Source: Symsagittifera roscoffensis (taxonomy: Eukaryota; Xenacoelomorpha; Acoela; Convolutidae). From it: DNA of 64,000 nucleotides. The stretch spans positions 6,490,647-6,554,646 of the forward strand of contig NC_087067.1 of NCBI RefSeq assembly GCF_963678635.1, in the 5' to 3' direction. A model generated the notes under the pieces. That model ran no database searches. It worked only from the letters and a program-made list of their open reading frames with translations, and was not told the origin of the DNA. The translations under genes were made by a program, and so were the position numbers. Of the stretch, positions 22,652 through 33,949 are shown one piece after another; the first letter of the stretch is position 1; each line of letters opens with the position of its first letter.

Positions 22652-23585
22652 CTTGGGTAATTGATTTAGTGCCATTAACTAGCGCCATTATCGCTGAATC
22701 AGTAGCCTCCTTGGTATCATTTCTTTCTGAGCCCTCGGAACCACTTGCTGAATGTCCAGCAGATTCCTCAATTGATTTGTCACTTTCTTTTTCTTCTGTT
22801 TTAAGTCCAGTTTCAATTTCTATGGCCGCATCAGTTGCTACAACTTGATCACGAGAGATCTCGCCTGTTTCGGTCGCTGAACTTAATGTCTGATTGCTCC
22901 CACTTGCATATATTTGTTGCTCTGATTCTGCATTGGATTCTTTATCTGTTTTCCGATCTAACTCTGTTTCAGTGTTAAGGGCCAATTCATCACCTCCCAT
23001 TTCTTTTTCGGACGTCGCAAATTCTTTAGTTTCTGATTTCGGTTCAACTGTGGACGGTGGCTTCTCTTTGGTTTCTGGGCTCAACTTATCCGAGTTCAAA
23101 TCTCTGCCAATTGCAGCTTCATTTTGAAATTCAGTTTTAGATAAATCTATTTTAGGAGCTGCGATAATCGGATCATTTTCCTTGGAAGCTGCAACTTTTT
23201 CAACTTCATCCTTACGATCTGCAGTAGTTGAGATCTCTTCATTGAATCCTGCATTAGTAGAAGCATCTGTCTTGTAATTTGTCCCGATCGTTGGTCGATC
23301 TTGACTTTGAACATTGACTGGTTCCTCTCTGCTTGAAATTGAAGAAGTCTCTTTCTTAACCTCGACAGTTTTATAATCCTCATTCGACTCTGATTTTCCC
23401 TCCATCGTGGTTCCCCTTTTTGCAGCTTCATTTGATTGCTGCATTGATTTTCCAGCCGAGTTTTTGCTTTCCTCTGTTGTTACTTTCTCGACACTTTCAA
23501 CTGATTTCGTTTCATGTTTAGCCTCGTCTCCTGTCGTGATTCCATTATTTTTTTCTACGCTGGCTCTGATTAATGCAATAGCCTC
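22652..23585 (-). CDS. Gene A, upstream disordered exon (311 codons)
   Basis: Acceptor ggactgttgtttag (phase 0) and donor CCCAAG|gtaagg (phase 1) bound a continuous open frame. It begins EAIALIRASVEKNNGIT and continues as charged, low-complexity sequence rich in Glu, Lys, Ser and Thr (for example SVESVEKVTTEESKNSAG). No domain is visible. Its phase-1 donor completes a GAC codon with the next exon. The internal ATG at 23444 is unlikely to be the true start because the frame is open to the acceptor and matches the exon at 26.0 kb. Confidence 0.75.
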
Positions 23586-24284
23586 CTAAACAACAGTCCC
23601 CATTTGAAACATTTCAAACAAAGGCGAAGCGGAGTTTCGCACTAATTACGATCCCATCGGCCTCAAAACACACATGCACGCAAAAAACTTTTTCTCTTGT
23701 AGAACGACTCAAAATGAGTTTTCTAGGCCGAATTATTTTAGGTCAACACCTATCAAGCCAAAAACGAATTTCAACAAACATTTGCGACAACACGATCAAA
23801 AAGCAGCTCTAGCAAGTGAAAAAGAATAAGTAGAAACTAGCCTCAATAACGAAGCTACAAATGCTAATAAATTGTCAATTAAATGAGCAAAAGTAGCACC
23901 AAATACAAAAAGACAAAATACAGCCTACAGCCAAATTATGTTGCGATATACTTTGAATTAGATAATTTTTGAAATCGAGCTTTTTGTCATTGTTTTCCTG
24001 TTTGAAACAAATAACTTTTTTCGGTTCATTTGATGAATTAAAAATGCTTCAGCTGTGTTAACTTTTTACAAATCAAATGTCAAAGCACAAATATTTACGA
24101 CTCAGGTTAGAAAAAAGACAGTTCGTACTAACACAATTTGCTTCGCAAAGCTAAATACCAACAAAAAATAGGAAAAAAAAACATTAGGAAAAAAGCCGAC
24201 AGAAACAAATTTTTGCAGCTCTTAACGTTCACCCAACGTGCGTATACAGTTAATACCTTCCAACAACGCTATTACGGAAACACA

Positions 24285-24330
24285 AGTCAAGTACCCGGTT
24301 GCAATAACCTTGCTTATCGCAAGGATAAAG
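24285..24330 (+). repeat. SINE tail hairpin CCTTGC…GCAAGG
   Basis: CCTTGC (24308-24313), a 5-nt loop TTATC, then GCAAGG (24319-24324), preceded by 'AAGTACCCGGTTGCAATAA'. The same tail is seen near 12450, 42110, 49470, 54650 and 61560. Confidence 0.7.
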
Positions 24331-24439
24331 AAATCGAAAATCAAACTGAAGACTTGAGCCAGAAGAACCTTTCCTTAAAAAAATGGAAAAAAGTCATCGC
24401 GAACAATATAAGAGTCTGAACTACGTTCATCGACTCTTA

Positions 24440-24500
24440 AAAAGAATAGTTTACACAGAGGCGAAGTTGCACTTCGCATACACAAGCGAAAGTATGACCA
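24440..24500 (+). repeat. Dispersed hairpin repeat head
   Basis: 'ACACAGAGGCGAAGTTGCACTTCGCA' is a slightly decayed copy of the GCGAAGC/GCTTCGC hairpin that heads many SINE copies in this window. Confidence 0.65.
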
Positions 24501-24998
24501 AAAAAGCTACTGGGAAAAACTAAACGAGTAAAATTTTGAGTCTACAAAACTTCAAGTGACGCACGCCAATTATGAGTCTACATAATTGCTAAGTGACGCA
24601 AGCCAATTATGACGCATTAGCAGCACCAGTCAATTCAAAAGAAATTTACCAACTAACAAGCCTCAATTTATAGAGCGGACGCATTTTAACTAGTATACGA
24701 ATAAGTTCATTATAACATCTGACCCTGCCCAGGTAGAAACCCACTTATTTTGCTGCTGGTCCCCTACCCTACTTCTACGCTACAGAAACATGATACCTGG
24801 AAGCTAAAGGGCTATTTGTGATATAATAGTCTGTGTTATTATCCTTAGTATTGGCTGTACTTAATAGCTGGATCAAAATGAACACACTTTGTCGCAACAA
24901 TATTTGCGACTGAGGCTGGAAAAAAAGAAAGTTCATAGTATAACACAAGTTATGCTTGTGTAAAAACTAAGTATTTAGAGATACAGAAAAAAACTACA

Positions 24999-25370
24999 GT
25001 GAGGAGAATCTTCGCTTCGCAAACACTTGCGAGAACACGACAAAAAGCAGCTATATTAAGTGCAATAATAAAATTTAGAAATGAGCCTCGAATTAGTAAA
25101 ATTCAGCTGCCTCTGAGATTCGAGCCGGCGACCAACAGATTGAAATTCTCACACACTAACCACATAGCCACGAAAGCTTAATAGGCACTAAATACTAGCC
25201 TCAAATAAAGCAGAGAACAGATGCTATGCAATTTCCAATGCTACTGTGAAATTTCCAAATGAGTGAACACTTTTAATGAAAACTTTTATTTGCGAGTTAG
25301 GTTAGAAACAAAAGAAGTTTCGTAATAAGAAACTAAGCTGATCGCAAGTGTTAATAGTTGTTTACAACCA
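24999..25370 (-). repeat. tRNA-derived SINE, family 1, near full length
   Basis: On the plus strand the copy runs from CTTCGCTTCGCAAACACTTG through 'AAAAAGCAGCTATATTAAGTG', 'GAGCCTCGAATTAGTAAAA' and 'GATTCGAGCCGGCGACC' to 'CACACACTAACCACATAGCC'. The tRNA-like part is on the minus strand, with a GGTTCGAATC-type B box and a D-arm relative of GGCTGAGTGG. A long gap between them suggests a class II (Leu/Ser-like) tRNA ancestor. Confidence 0.7.
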
Positions 25371-25544
25371 ACATAAAAAAATCAAATACAGAAGCAATTC
25401 AAAAGATCGATAAGCTCTGAAAAATTAGTAGGCCAAAAACAGATAAGCCTACAACTGGCCCTGACCTTTCAAAGGAATTTGTTAAACTAGTTCGTTAGCC
25501 CGAAAAAACTATGATTACGAATTGATAACGCTTGCGATAAAACA

Positions 25545-25720
25545 GTAGAGGCTGAGTTGGTAAGACGCTAGGCCTTTAACACAAAAGTCGAGGGTTCGAA
25601 TCCCGCTTCAGTCATGGTTGGAGGATTCCCAGTATCATCCGCCTCCTCAAGGTGGGACTGGCTAAGGCTAAATGGATGACATCTCTCTCCCCACGAATGA
25701 AAGGCCCGATGTAGAACGGA
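25545..25720 (+). repeat. tRNA-like head plus 'CATCCGCCTCCTCA' body (possible SINE family 3)
   Basis: Contains an A-box-like GGCTGAGTTGGTAAGACGC and a perfect B-box core GGTTCGAATCCC. The putative anticodon stem does not pair, so this is not a functional tRNA gene. The body behind it matches the repeat near 4.74-4.83 kb. Confidence 0.6.
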
Positions 25721-25993
25721 GAAAGTGCCGAAGGCTTATTCAAAAAATTGCACGCATAAACAATAGTCTGAGAGCCATTCTACCATCTAAAACTCAGCTA
25801 ACAATTTTCATGTTTTCCTGAAAACCACAGCGCAGTCAAGTCAACCAGACTTGCGAACAGTTATACTCTGCTTTGGCTAAAAAAAACTGCTTGTGAGGCT
25901 TGTCATTTTCTTTCTTATGTCTAAAATGAAGACATCGCCGACTGTTCTGTGATGTTGCAAAAAAATTTAGAATTTCGTATAAAATGGATTTAC

Positions 25994-26113
25994 CTTGGCA
26001 GTCATTTTGACTCTGGACGCGAAATTCTTTTTGATGGGCTTCAAACACTGAGTCAGCTGATTGAGAGAGGGATAAGCAGTGATCATCTCCTGCTCTTTGT
26101 TCGATCTGTTGAT
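25994..26113 (-). CDS. Gene A, most upstream exon found (40 codons, phase 0/0)
   Basis: A strong acceptor (ggctatgttttcag) and donor (GCCAAG|gtaaat) bound a frame beginning INRSNKEQEMITAYPSLNQL and ending NFASRVKMTAK. It is basic at the end and not low-complexity. Its phase-0 donor fits the phase-0 acceptor at 23585, giving …MTAK|EAIALI…. A second frame is also open here, so the call depends on phase agreement. The true start of gene A lies further upstream and was not found; the inverted 2.4-kb repeat begins 280 bp away. Confidence 0.6.
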
Positions 26114-26394
26114 CTGAAAACATAGCCAACAAACAATAGCAAAGAAAAGTGTGTTGAAGTCACGTAAAATCGAAATATATGAATGCCTTGTCTTGAAACT
26201 TCTCCAAAAATACAATAGAGCTCTTTTAAACTCAAGAAGTTTTTGTGATCACCGCTTTTATCATAAAAGTAGCCCAATTACAGAAAATTGGATCAATAGG
26301 TAACTTTTTTATTCCAAAAATTAGGAAATATGATTTTAGGATATCTAAAAAATCCACGGAACTCCACGAAAAATAGATTAAAACAAAAAGTCAA

Positions 26395-28830
26395 CAAGGA
26401 TATCCGGTTACTGTGCGAGTAGCAGAGAATGTTCCGACCATAATCGTTAAAAATCTACGGTTCAGAAATTTTTTTTCCAAATTAATCTAGTTTTTTCTGC
26501 TTGGTGTAATAGAAGGATGTGACGTAATAATATAATTTAGTCAAATTAGACAACTATAGTAATATAGGCAAATTCTACCTCAATGTTTGTAGAAAATTGA
26601 TTAGGAAAACTGAAAAATTAAAAAAAAATTGTTTCAAAACTTTTTGCACGTCATTTTTTTTGAAGTTTTTGATTCCCAAAATGAAGCAAAAAAACTCCAA
26701 AAACTAGTTTTACTTATTTACAATTAAGTTTAATGGTCTTGAATTAGGGATAATGCAGCTGTGCTAAGCTTGCTCGCTTGCTTTCTTCGCTCGAATTAAG
26801 ACAAAAAATCAAAAATTTCAAACCGGCTTTTTTCGACACTGGGAAAAAATTTTCAAAATATTTTTGATGTCAATCGAATCACGACTGAAAAGGCTTTAAT
26901 ATGATATATCACTCTAACCGGTCCGATAATTATTTCATGTAGCTGATTTTGCGTGGAAAACAAAAAGAAAAAACTAAAACAGGCGAATTCTAAGTCCCTC
27001 ACCGTTTTCAATGGTCGGAACAATTACGTTTTCTTCTAAACTTGAGAGCGTAATTTGCCGTCCTTTTTTCAAATAAATATGAATTGAACTTAAAAAGAAA
27101 CAAAAAACCAAACATCGAAAAATTTAAAGTTAAGCGCGATCAAATTTAAGAATCTCCCGGGAAAAAACATTGACCCTGAACAAAATTTCTCATGTTAAAC
27201 GTCTCTCATTGGATCACATTATCTAATTATACTACACCCAAAAACACAAGATACACAGAGGCAAAGCACACACTAGCCAGAACACGGAAAAAGCAGCTCT
27301 ATAAAGTGCAATAAGAAAAAAGCAGAAATAAGCCTCGAATTAGTAAAAATTTGGCTACATCTTTGATTTGAACCTACTAGCTATTGCGACCTAAAAATTA
27401 TGAGTCTCACGCACTAACCACTCAGCTAAGGACGCTTAATTACTTCCAAACACTAGCCACAAAAAAGCAGAGCACAGATGCTATGCAATTTGCAATGCTA
27501 CAGTGAAATTTCCATGTAAGTCAACACTTTCAATGAACACTTTTGTTTGCGAATTAGGTTAGAAAAAAGAAGATACGTAGTACTAATACACTAGCTAGTC
27601 GCAAGTGTAATGACAGCAAGTAGCTCAGTGACGAATGTCCCATACTAATTTTTTTTTCAACTTATATCTACTTCAAAACAAAAAATAATGCATTGTATCC
27701 CTTTTAAAACTGAAGAGACTTCAAAAACAAATTTCAAAATCGAGTCAGTTGATTTTTCAACGCAAAAACAAAATGAGCAAGTCAAAGAAAAAGATTATAC
27801 AAAAAACGTATGCCCTGAAAAATATCTTCTCAACAATTTAATATGGCAATTTTGACATTTAAAGATTGAGTTATCTTTAGCCATATTCGATTCATTCATT
27901 TTTATTTCCTTCAGTTCAGTCATTTGATTCATTCATTTTTATTTCCTTCAGTTCAGTCATTTGACACCAAAATTATTTGAACCAGTTTTTATACTTGGTT
28001 AAAGAAAAGGCGAACTTTGAATAACACTCACCCGCATAATGATCCTCTTAGGGCTAGTGAACATCATGTCCAGCAGACTGTCTTCTTGGAAGTCACTCGA
28101 ATTCATCTGTAAACGATCTAGAAAGAAGTTGCAGTTGGATCCTTTCTTGGGTGAAAACTTCAGTGTCTCTAGAGGCTCTAAGCAAAAATAGAACAGATAA
28201 CAATTCTAACCAGTTAATATTAAAAATAATACCAACAATAATCATAATAACAATAATGATAAAATAACCATTAAAATAATAATTATTATAATCATAATAA
28301 TAATAATCATGAGAAATTGTTTCCAAGTGAGGTCATTACACAAATAAAATTGGAATTAAGCTATTCTTCTGCAAAAAAATCATTGTGAGAGCACATTAAG
28401 TCCAACATAACATCTAGCCTGTTTTCCGCTGCTGTCTAAATAGCATAGGACAGCTGAACACAGCTGCTAATTCAAAAATCATCAGAAAAACTTATTTGAA
28501 CAGAAAAACTTTCTTAATTGTAGAGCGTAACTTTACTTCTAATTACCAACTGAATTCGAACTGATCTTGATAAAATCGAACACTCCAACCGCCAAAAGCT
28601 AGCTCTGAAACTGCATAAGAGTTGGTCTTTTCCTCAGATAAAACTACGAATCCGGAGCTGTTTAAAGCATTGGGTTGAATATGATATGCATTTCTGCATA
28701 GTACCTGGTATTCCGCTAAGCGTTTTCAGAATGTCAGGCGAAATTAAATTTACCGAATCCCGGATTCTCTCAATTTTTTAAACATCAGAAGACTCCAAAG
28801 ACCCCTGAGATTGAAATTGCAAAATCATGG
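26395..28830 (-). repeat. 2.4-kb repeat unit, copy 3 (inverted, most complete)
   Basis: Reverse-complement match to copies 1 and 2 over their whole length, from GCCATGATTTTGCAATTTC (near 28830) to CCGGATATCCTTGTTG (near 26395). It defines the unit at about 2.43 kb. It contains a 38-bp local duplication near 27885-27960 ('TTCATTTTTATTTCCTTCAG' twice) and the nested SINE at about 27245-27540. No terminal inverted repeat or clear target duplication was found at the edges. Confidence 0.9.
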
Positions 28831-29059
28831 CCTGAATATGCAAAAATCAAATTTGAGCGTGAATAAATTTGAATGTTTTTTCCTGAAAAAAATCAAGACT
28901 TAAATATCTGAAAATCATTTCGTTCTTTTACAGTTATCGCCAATTAAACAAAATTTAGCCGGGTGATGCTCCTAGGTAGGCTGTAACTATTGCACTTCGA
29001 TTATTTTCTTCTTCGAATTTTTTTTTCGAATATCATTCATTTTTATAATGCCTACTGGA

Positions 29060-29390
29060 TTTTAAATAAAAAGGAAAGTTGTGAAGATGGCGCAAACTCC
29101 CTCGAAGAAATTGATCGCAATGACAGCGCCCAATCGATGGTCGGGACTTTCCTGAGACTAATAACCCGCGTCAGTTCTGATGCCAGCTTCCATAAACGGA
29201 GCTAGCAAAAATTAAGGTCGCTTTTAGTCTCTTATCAGGCATCACTTTTGTGGAAACCCGAGGAGATGGTAGACGCATTTATTCAAACGAAGAAGCCAAT
29301 AAAAAAACTATGCCGATGGATACATTTCTCGCAACCACCGCCGCCGACCACTGACATTCTTTCGCTTGCACGTGTAAACCATACTAATTA
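29060..29390. other. GC-richer island, possible gene start or short exon, unresolved
   Basis: This stretch is clearly less AT-rich than its surroundings. On the plus strand a frame ending at 29203-29205 reads ESCEDGANSLEEIDRNDSA and onward, and ATG at 29085 sits in a good context (GAAGATGGC). On the minus strand ATG at about 29360 opens MSVVGGGGCEKCIHRH for 24 codons. Neither has both splice sites, so I do not choose. It could be the first exon or promoter of gene A. Confidence 0.3.
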
Positions 29391-29639
29391 ATGAGGTGGT
29401 CACAGCCCTTAGGCTGACAATGAAAATTGTTGATTAACATTTAGTAAAACACGCAAAAAATTTGGCGGTAAAAATTAAAAAAATAAATAAAAAAAATTCC
29501 GAAATTATATGATACAGACATGATGGAAAACAGATAATTACTGGTCAAACTGACAAGAACACTACTCTGCTTCCTCCAACGCAGTAATCGGACCAAATTG
29601 ACTAAAAAAAGTCGACAAATAATTGTTTTTCGTGGCCTT

Positions 29640-30400
29640 TGCACTTTTGCTGTTCGAAAGTGGAATTTGGTTTCCTTATAACAAAGGAAACGAACTGAAC
29701 TTCAAAAAAATCAGAAGTCAAACAGCGAAAAAGTAAAATTTGAGCCTGAACAATTTTCAGGACTTATCCCGAACAAAAAAATTTAAAAGTCATTGCGACG
29801 TATATAAGAGTCTGAATTATGTTTCAATTTTTTTGCATTTTTTATTTTTCGAGAACTGTTGTAGAATATGCCTAACTTCTAGACTTACGTCGTTCCGATC
29901 CTCTTAGCAATTTACGAACAAAAAACGACATAATTTGGAAAAAGATAGTTTTTTTAAGTTTTTTTTTCATTATTGTGGCCGGAATTTTCTGTTCCACCGG
30001 CACAGCACAAGCTAAGCTACACTTTGCTAACAAAATCAAGGAAACGGTCATTTCGTGGCACTTTTGCTGCATAGCAATGACAATTTAATAGCAATTGTTT
30101 ATCGCCATATGACGAATTTCGAAAGAAAAAATAGATGGCATCAAACCTCTCTGAATTTCTAGAAAAATTTATAATTGAATATTTTTTCATGAAATTAACC
30201 CAATTTGAGAAAACTGGATCAATAGGCAAAACTTTTAATTCGCTGGGAAATCTGATAATTAATTTCCATTTACAAAACTAGAAAAATCAAAACTAAGCGT
30301 GAACAAATTTTAAGACTTTCTCCTGAAAAACAAAACAAAAAACAGTAAGACCTATTTAATAGTCTTCACACGTTCATTACTCTTAAACACTAGTCACCAA
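29640..30400 (+). repeat. Repeat family D, two partial copies
   Basis: 29640-29830 contains 'GAAAGTGGAATTTGG' through 'ACGTATATAAGAGTCTGAA'. 30105-30400 contains 'CCAATTTGAGAAAACTGGAT' through 'AAGACCTATTTAATAGTC'. A GC-poor spacer lies between them. Confidence 0.65.
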
Positions 30401-30643
30401 TAAGGCAGATTAACGCATGCTATGAAGTTGACAATGCTATGCCGCAAAAGTGCCCTTAATTAGCATTTTTGTTTGTGAGTTGGGTTAGAAAAAAGTCGCT
30501 TCGTAATTCAACAATACGTTCGATTCTGTAATAAACTGAATAAAAACCCAACTCGAACCCTTGATCTTCAAGTCATGCGTCATTTTTAACCCCTAAAACT
30601 ACAGAAGCAAAATATAGCGATACATGCGGCTCAAATAGGCAGT

Positions 30644-30649
30644 TTTATT
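30644..30649 (-). terminator. Candidate polyadenylation signal of gene B
   Basis: AATAAA on the minus strand, about 200 bp past the gene B stop codon. Position and sequence fit a cleavage/polyadenylation signal, but in AT-rich DNA such hexamers are common. Confidence 0.4.
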
Positions 30650-30847
30650 ATTTAACCAAGATGAATCCAAATCTGCCTCTTTAGGACATCAAAAAAATGT
30701 GGTTTTACAGTTTATTACTACGCTCCGCTGGTGATATTTTCTACTTCAATTAAAATCTATCGCTATTATATGTACAAACGACTGAGTTTCAGAATAATTA
30801 CATTTAAAGCTAAAATTCATTTAAAAAAAATCAAAAACAACTTGGTT

Positions 30848-31378
30848 TCATCTTTTCTTGGAAGATTTTTTCGTTTTCGTTTTGCGCGGTTGTCGCCCTG
30901 GAATGATGCGCACAGTCTCAAGTTGATCTGAAAACAACACTCGTTTGTTCGCTGGTGAAATTGGAGGCAACTTTATTTCTCTGTCTTCGTTCAGTATAAG
31001 TGGCGCAGGTACAATTCGGAGCGTGATTGCGCCTCGATTGGAACTTGAGACCGTGAAATCATTAGATCGCGACCCTGATTCGGATTGCACGAAAGCTGTG
31101 TGTATGACAGCGTGATAAAGAGCATGGCCAAATTCAAAGCTATGAAATGTGGTAACATACGACTTCGTGATCGAAACTCCTTCGGATGTTCGAGGTATTA
31201 ATTCATTTCTATTCGTCATTAGCTCGTTTTCTGTTTCGATTATATTTGTTTCACCAGCATTTTCCACTATTTTGTTATCGTATTCATAATTTGATTGCTG
31301 CTCTACCGATTCATTGTCTAATTCTATTGGCGAATTGGTTCGACTTTTAATGCTAATTTTTCCATCGTCAATTTCAAT
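30848..31378 (-). CDS. Gene B, exon 3 (last; 176 codons plus stop)
   Basis: Acceptor caattaattgtttag (phase 0) is followed by IEIDDGKISIKSRTNSPIEL. After that comes a mixed-composition region with hydrophobic segments (SYVTTFHSFEFGHALYHAVI, then AITLRIVPAPLILN) and a strongly basic end (PRKTKTKKSSKKR) before TGA at 30848. The Lys-rich C-terminus suggests nucleic-acid or nuclear association, which is only inference. No known domain is recognised. Joined to the two exons upstream, it completes a 442-residue protein. Confidence 0.75.
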   Translation of the reverse strand: MEIDDGKISIKSRTNSPIELDNESVEQQSNYEYDNKIVENAGETNIIETENELMTNRNELIPRTSEGVSITKSYVTTFHSFEFGHALYHAVIHTAFVQSESGSRSNDFTVSSSNRGAITLRIVPAPLILNEDREIKLPPISPANKRVLFSDQLETVRIIPGRQPRKTKTKKSSKKR

Positions 31379-31380
31379 CT

Positions 31381-31460
31381 AAACAATTAATTGAAGAACA
31401 GATTATTAATAGATCAGCCTAACAGATTATTAATAGATTAGTAGAACAGATTATTAATTA
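31381..31460 (-). repeat. Short tandem repeat in a gene B intron
   Basis: AACAGATTATTAATAGAT and close variants occur three times at about 27-bp spacing within the 98-bp intron between gene B exons 2 and 3. Confidence 0.8.
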
Positions 31461-31476
31461 TAATCAAACTACTAAC

Positions 31477-31817
31477 CTCCGGCATGTAAATGCTGTAATG
31501 ACGGATGAGTTTAGCCGGCTCGGATGATGATTCGTCTACAGGGGAGCAAAAATGTCGATGAAATTTTCCAACATGATTCGGTGGAGTTTGCACTGTCTCT
31601 TCCCATTCCGGTCTAGGAGTCACTCCTCCGTTGACAAAAATAGATCTCTTTGTCTGCAAGGTTTCAAAAGACTTGAGCCAATCAGATTCTGTTCTGGAAG
31701 CTCTGTTTAAACTTGCAACTATAGGACTAGCCCAATCTATTCTCGGAACGGGGTTGCTAGAGTTCGTTTTCGAGTTTGAAGGAGGCGCGCTCAAAATGTG
31801 CTTCTTCTTATTTAGAC
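31477..31817 (-). CDS. Gene B, exon 2 (113 full codons, phase 1/0)
   Basis: Enters in phase 1 after acceptor gtgtgtttaaag and leaves at CCGGAG|gttagt in phase 0. The peptide includes VPRIDWASPIVASLNRASR, WLKSFETLQTKRSIFVNGGV and LIRHYSIYMPE, a Trp/Tyr-containing, probably folded region. I cannot place it in a family. The acceptor lacks a strong pyrimidine tract, but it is the only nearby AG that keeps the frame open. Confidence 0.7.
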
Positions 31818-31886
31818 CTTTAAACACACATCTTCAGATAGTTTTTTTAGTAGAATGTTGAAAAGAATTGGAGGAATAAAGGTTAC

Positions 31887-32343
31887 CTAGTGGATCAGTT
31901 GCAGCTCCTCCTTGAGAAAAAGACTGTTTGTTCCTTTGCAACTCTTCCGCTGGATCCCTTGCCGTTTTTAAAGCTTCCTCAGTTGGTCCGTTGCATTTTG
32001 TGAGAAGCGCCTTTTGGGAAGTGAAATATGGCTGCCACGAAAAAACATTCATTGCGGAAGCGCCAGCTACAGACGTCTGCAGGTCCTGGTGATTCTCCTG
32101 GTTGTGATTATGATTCCGGTTTCGATTCTGATTCTGATTTTTTAGCCGGTCTCGGTTTATAAGAGTCGAGTAAAAGTCCGAGTTTCTGTTCGGCTGGAAT
32201 GATTGTTTATATACACTTTTTACTGTTCTATCATCGTGGATAATGGAGTAAATCTTTTGCCTGTATTCGTCGATTTTCTCTTCAATCAGAAACTTCGACG
32301 ACGGAGACGATGTTTTACACATTACCGCACGACTGCTGTTCAT
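31887..32343 (-). CDS. Gene B, exon 1 (start codon, 152 codons)
   Basis: I place the start at ATG 32343, giving MNSSRAVMCKTSSPSSKF. An upstream in-frame ATG at 32406 would add 21 hydrophobic residues and cannot be excluded. The exon carries a predicted helix (LIEEKIDEYRQKIYSIIH), then an Asn/Arg/His/Gln-rich run (NRNRNHNHNQ), then a Lys/Glu-rich segment, and ends at CCACTAG|gtaacc in phase 1. The three exons sum to 442 codons. Function unknown. Confidence 0.7.
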
Positions 32344-33464
32344 CTTCGCCAATTTGCAGCAAATTAATTTTATAACCATAAAGTTAGTCAATGAAAATTT
32401 ATACACAATGCTTCAATAGAAGCCTTTTATGATAGTTTACTCATAGCTATTACATATAGATCGCATTTTCAGTTACCTTCTAATGGCTCACTTAAAGAAG
32501 CATAAGGCAGAAAAACAATAAGAACATCATAAAACAACTTACAATAACCGACCTACTATTGATAGAAAACATTTCAAATTATGTGCCATGACTGCTCAAA
32601 ACAACTTAATTAATCGCAAGCCAAAAATGCACAGATGAACTGAAGCCCCCTTTTGGACTGACTTCTTTGAAAACAAAGTGAATGGAGTAGGCAAATTGGC
32701 AAGAAAATATTAAGACTAAGAAAAAGTAAGAGGGATGCTAGTTTTCATGGACAACAACTGAGCAATCTAGATCGCGAAGAAGGATTACAATTACCGAAGA
32801 CGAACCGAAGCTTCGATCTTTTGCAATACAGAAAAAACGGATGTTTTTATTTTCGAACACCAAAAATAAGCATCAAGATAACAATTTGCTGTTATAAAAC
32901 TCAAGTCAAATAATCTGCAAGGTTTATCAAATCTATAGCGCGGTAATTTATCCGATAAAATGAGATGAAAGGGATTTAGTCGGAACACTAGCCATTGAAT
33001 TTTTAAGAATTTTTGTTAAGAAATGGGATTTTGACCTATAAGAAGTGCAATACAAAAACGCTACAAGAAGTTCAATTCCGAACGCTATGTAGACAATGAC
33101 AAATTTTAAGAAGAAGCAACTAAGCCTACTTATCTTGGGTTGAAGCTTATTGCACCAAACGTCAACTGAAAAAATAATTTCCCGTAGAACCGAAACTATT
33201 TTTTTTTCATGAAAAACTTTGAAGTATAAATTCTATTCTAAGAACTTCAGCATTTTGTGCGATCCGGAATCAAGCATTAAACTTATGCTTCCCTTGGAAT
33301 GACCCCAAATTAGGTCCCTAAGACAATAAAATATAAGTCAGAATCATTTAACCGAATATAGTTTTTAAACGAAAAAAACAGCAAAACATCAAACAAAATA
33401 TAGAAGTCAAAGCTAGTTATATTAAAAATTGCGGTAGTAATTCTAAGCACTAAAAGCAATTAAA
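32344..33464. other. No recognisable gene
   Basis: AT-rich sequence upstream of gene B. It may hold its promoter, but no TATA box, CCAAT box or exon stands out. The 65-codon minus-strand frame near 32.9 kb lacks splice signals. Confidence 0.4.
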
Positions 33465-33800
33465 TTGAAAATAGTGTGCAAAAAAAATCATTTCAACGAT
33501 GAGACAACTAAGTCGACAAAACATAAGCAGGCAAACTCGAGGTCGACAATTTTTTGGAAAGGATATTTCCAGTTTAAGCAAAAAAGTTACTGTTCAGATT
33601 CAAACCAAAGACCTTGGGCGTCCCACATGTTTTCTTTCTTCGCCTACAGGCAAAGTGTCGGACACGCATAAAAATTTGAATTCCTTATGAATCAAGCTAA
33701 AAGTGAATCAAGAGATTCTGTTAAACAAGTTGTAAGCCCGAAAAAGTCTATATTGCGATTTGATAACTCTTGCTAATCGCAAGCGTAAAAATTGAGCATG
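33465..33800 (-). repeat. tRNA-derived SINE, family 2, with tail
   Basis: Contains 'AACTAAGTCGACAAAACATA', a decayed tRNA part ('CAGATTCAAACCAAAGACC') and the tail 'GATAACTCTTGCTAATCGCAAGCG'. The same order occurs near 54.4-54.7 kb and 54.7-55.0 kb. Confidence 0.65.
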
Positions 33801-33949
33801 TCAGCTCAGTGAGTGAATTATTTAATTAGTTACATATTGATCACTTTAGGAAAATCTAATTCCCGCTTACGAGACATAAGCTGTCACAAGTGATAAACAG
33901 CCAACTTACAGTAATCAACGCAAGAATATAGAGCTAAAATGTTTCAAAA

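Noticed and set aside
25548-25618. tRNA gene
   Set aside because: A and B boxes are present, but the anticodon and acceptor stems do not pair and a repeat body follows, so it is a SINE-type relic.
31631-31861. 76-codon plus-strand frame opposite gene B exon 2
   Set aside because: Shadow of gene B exon 2, which is supported by two splice sites and phase.
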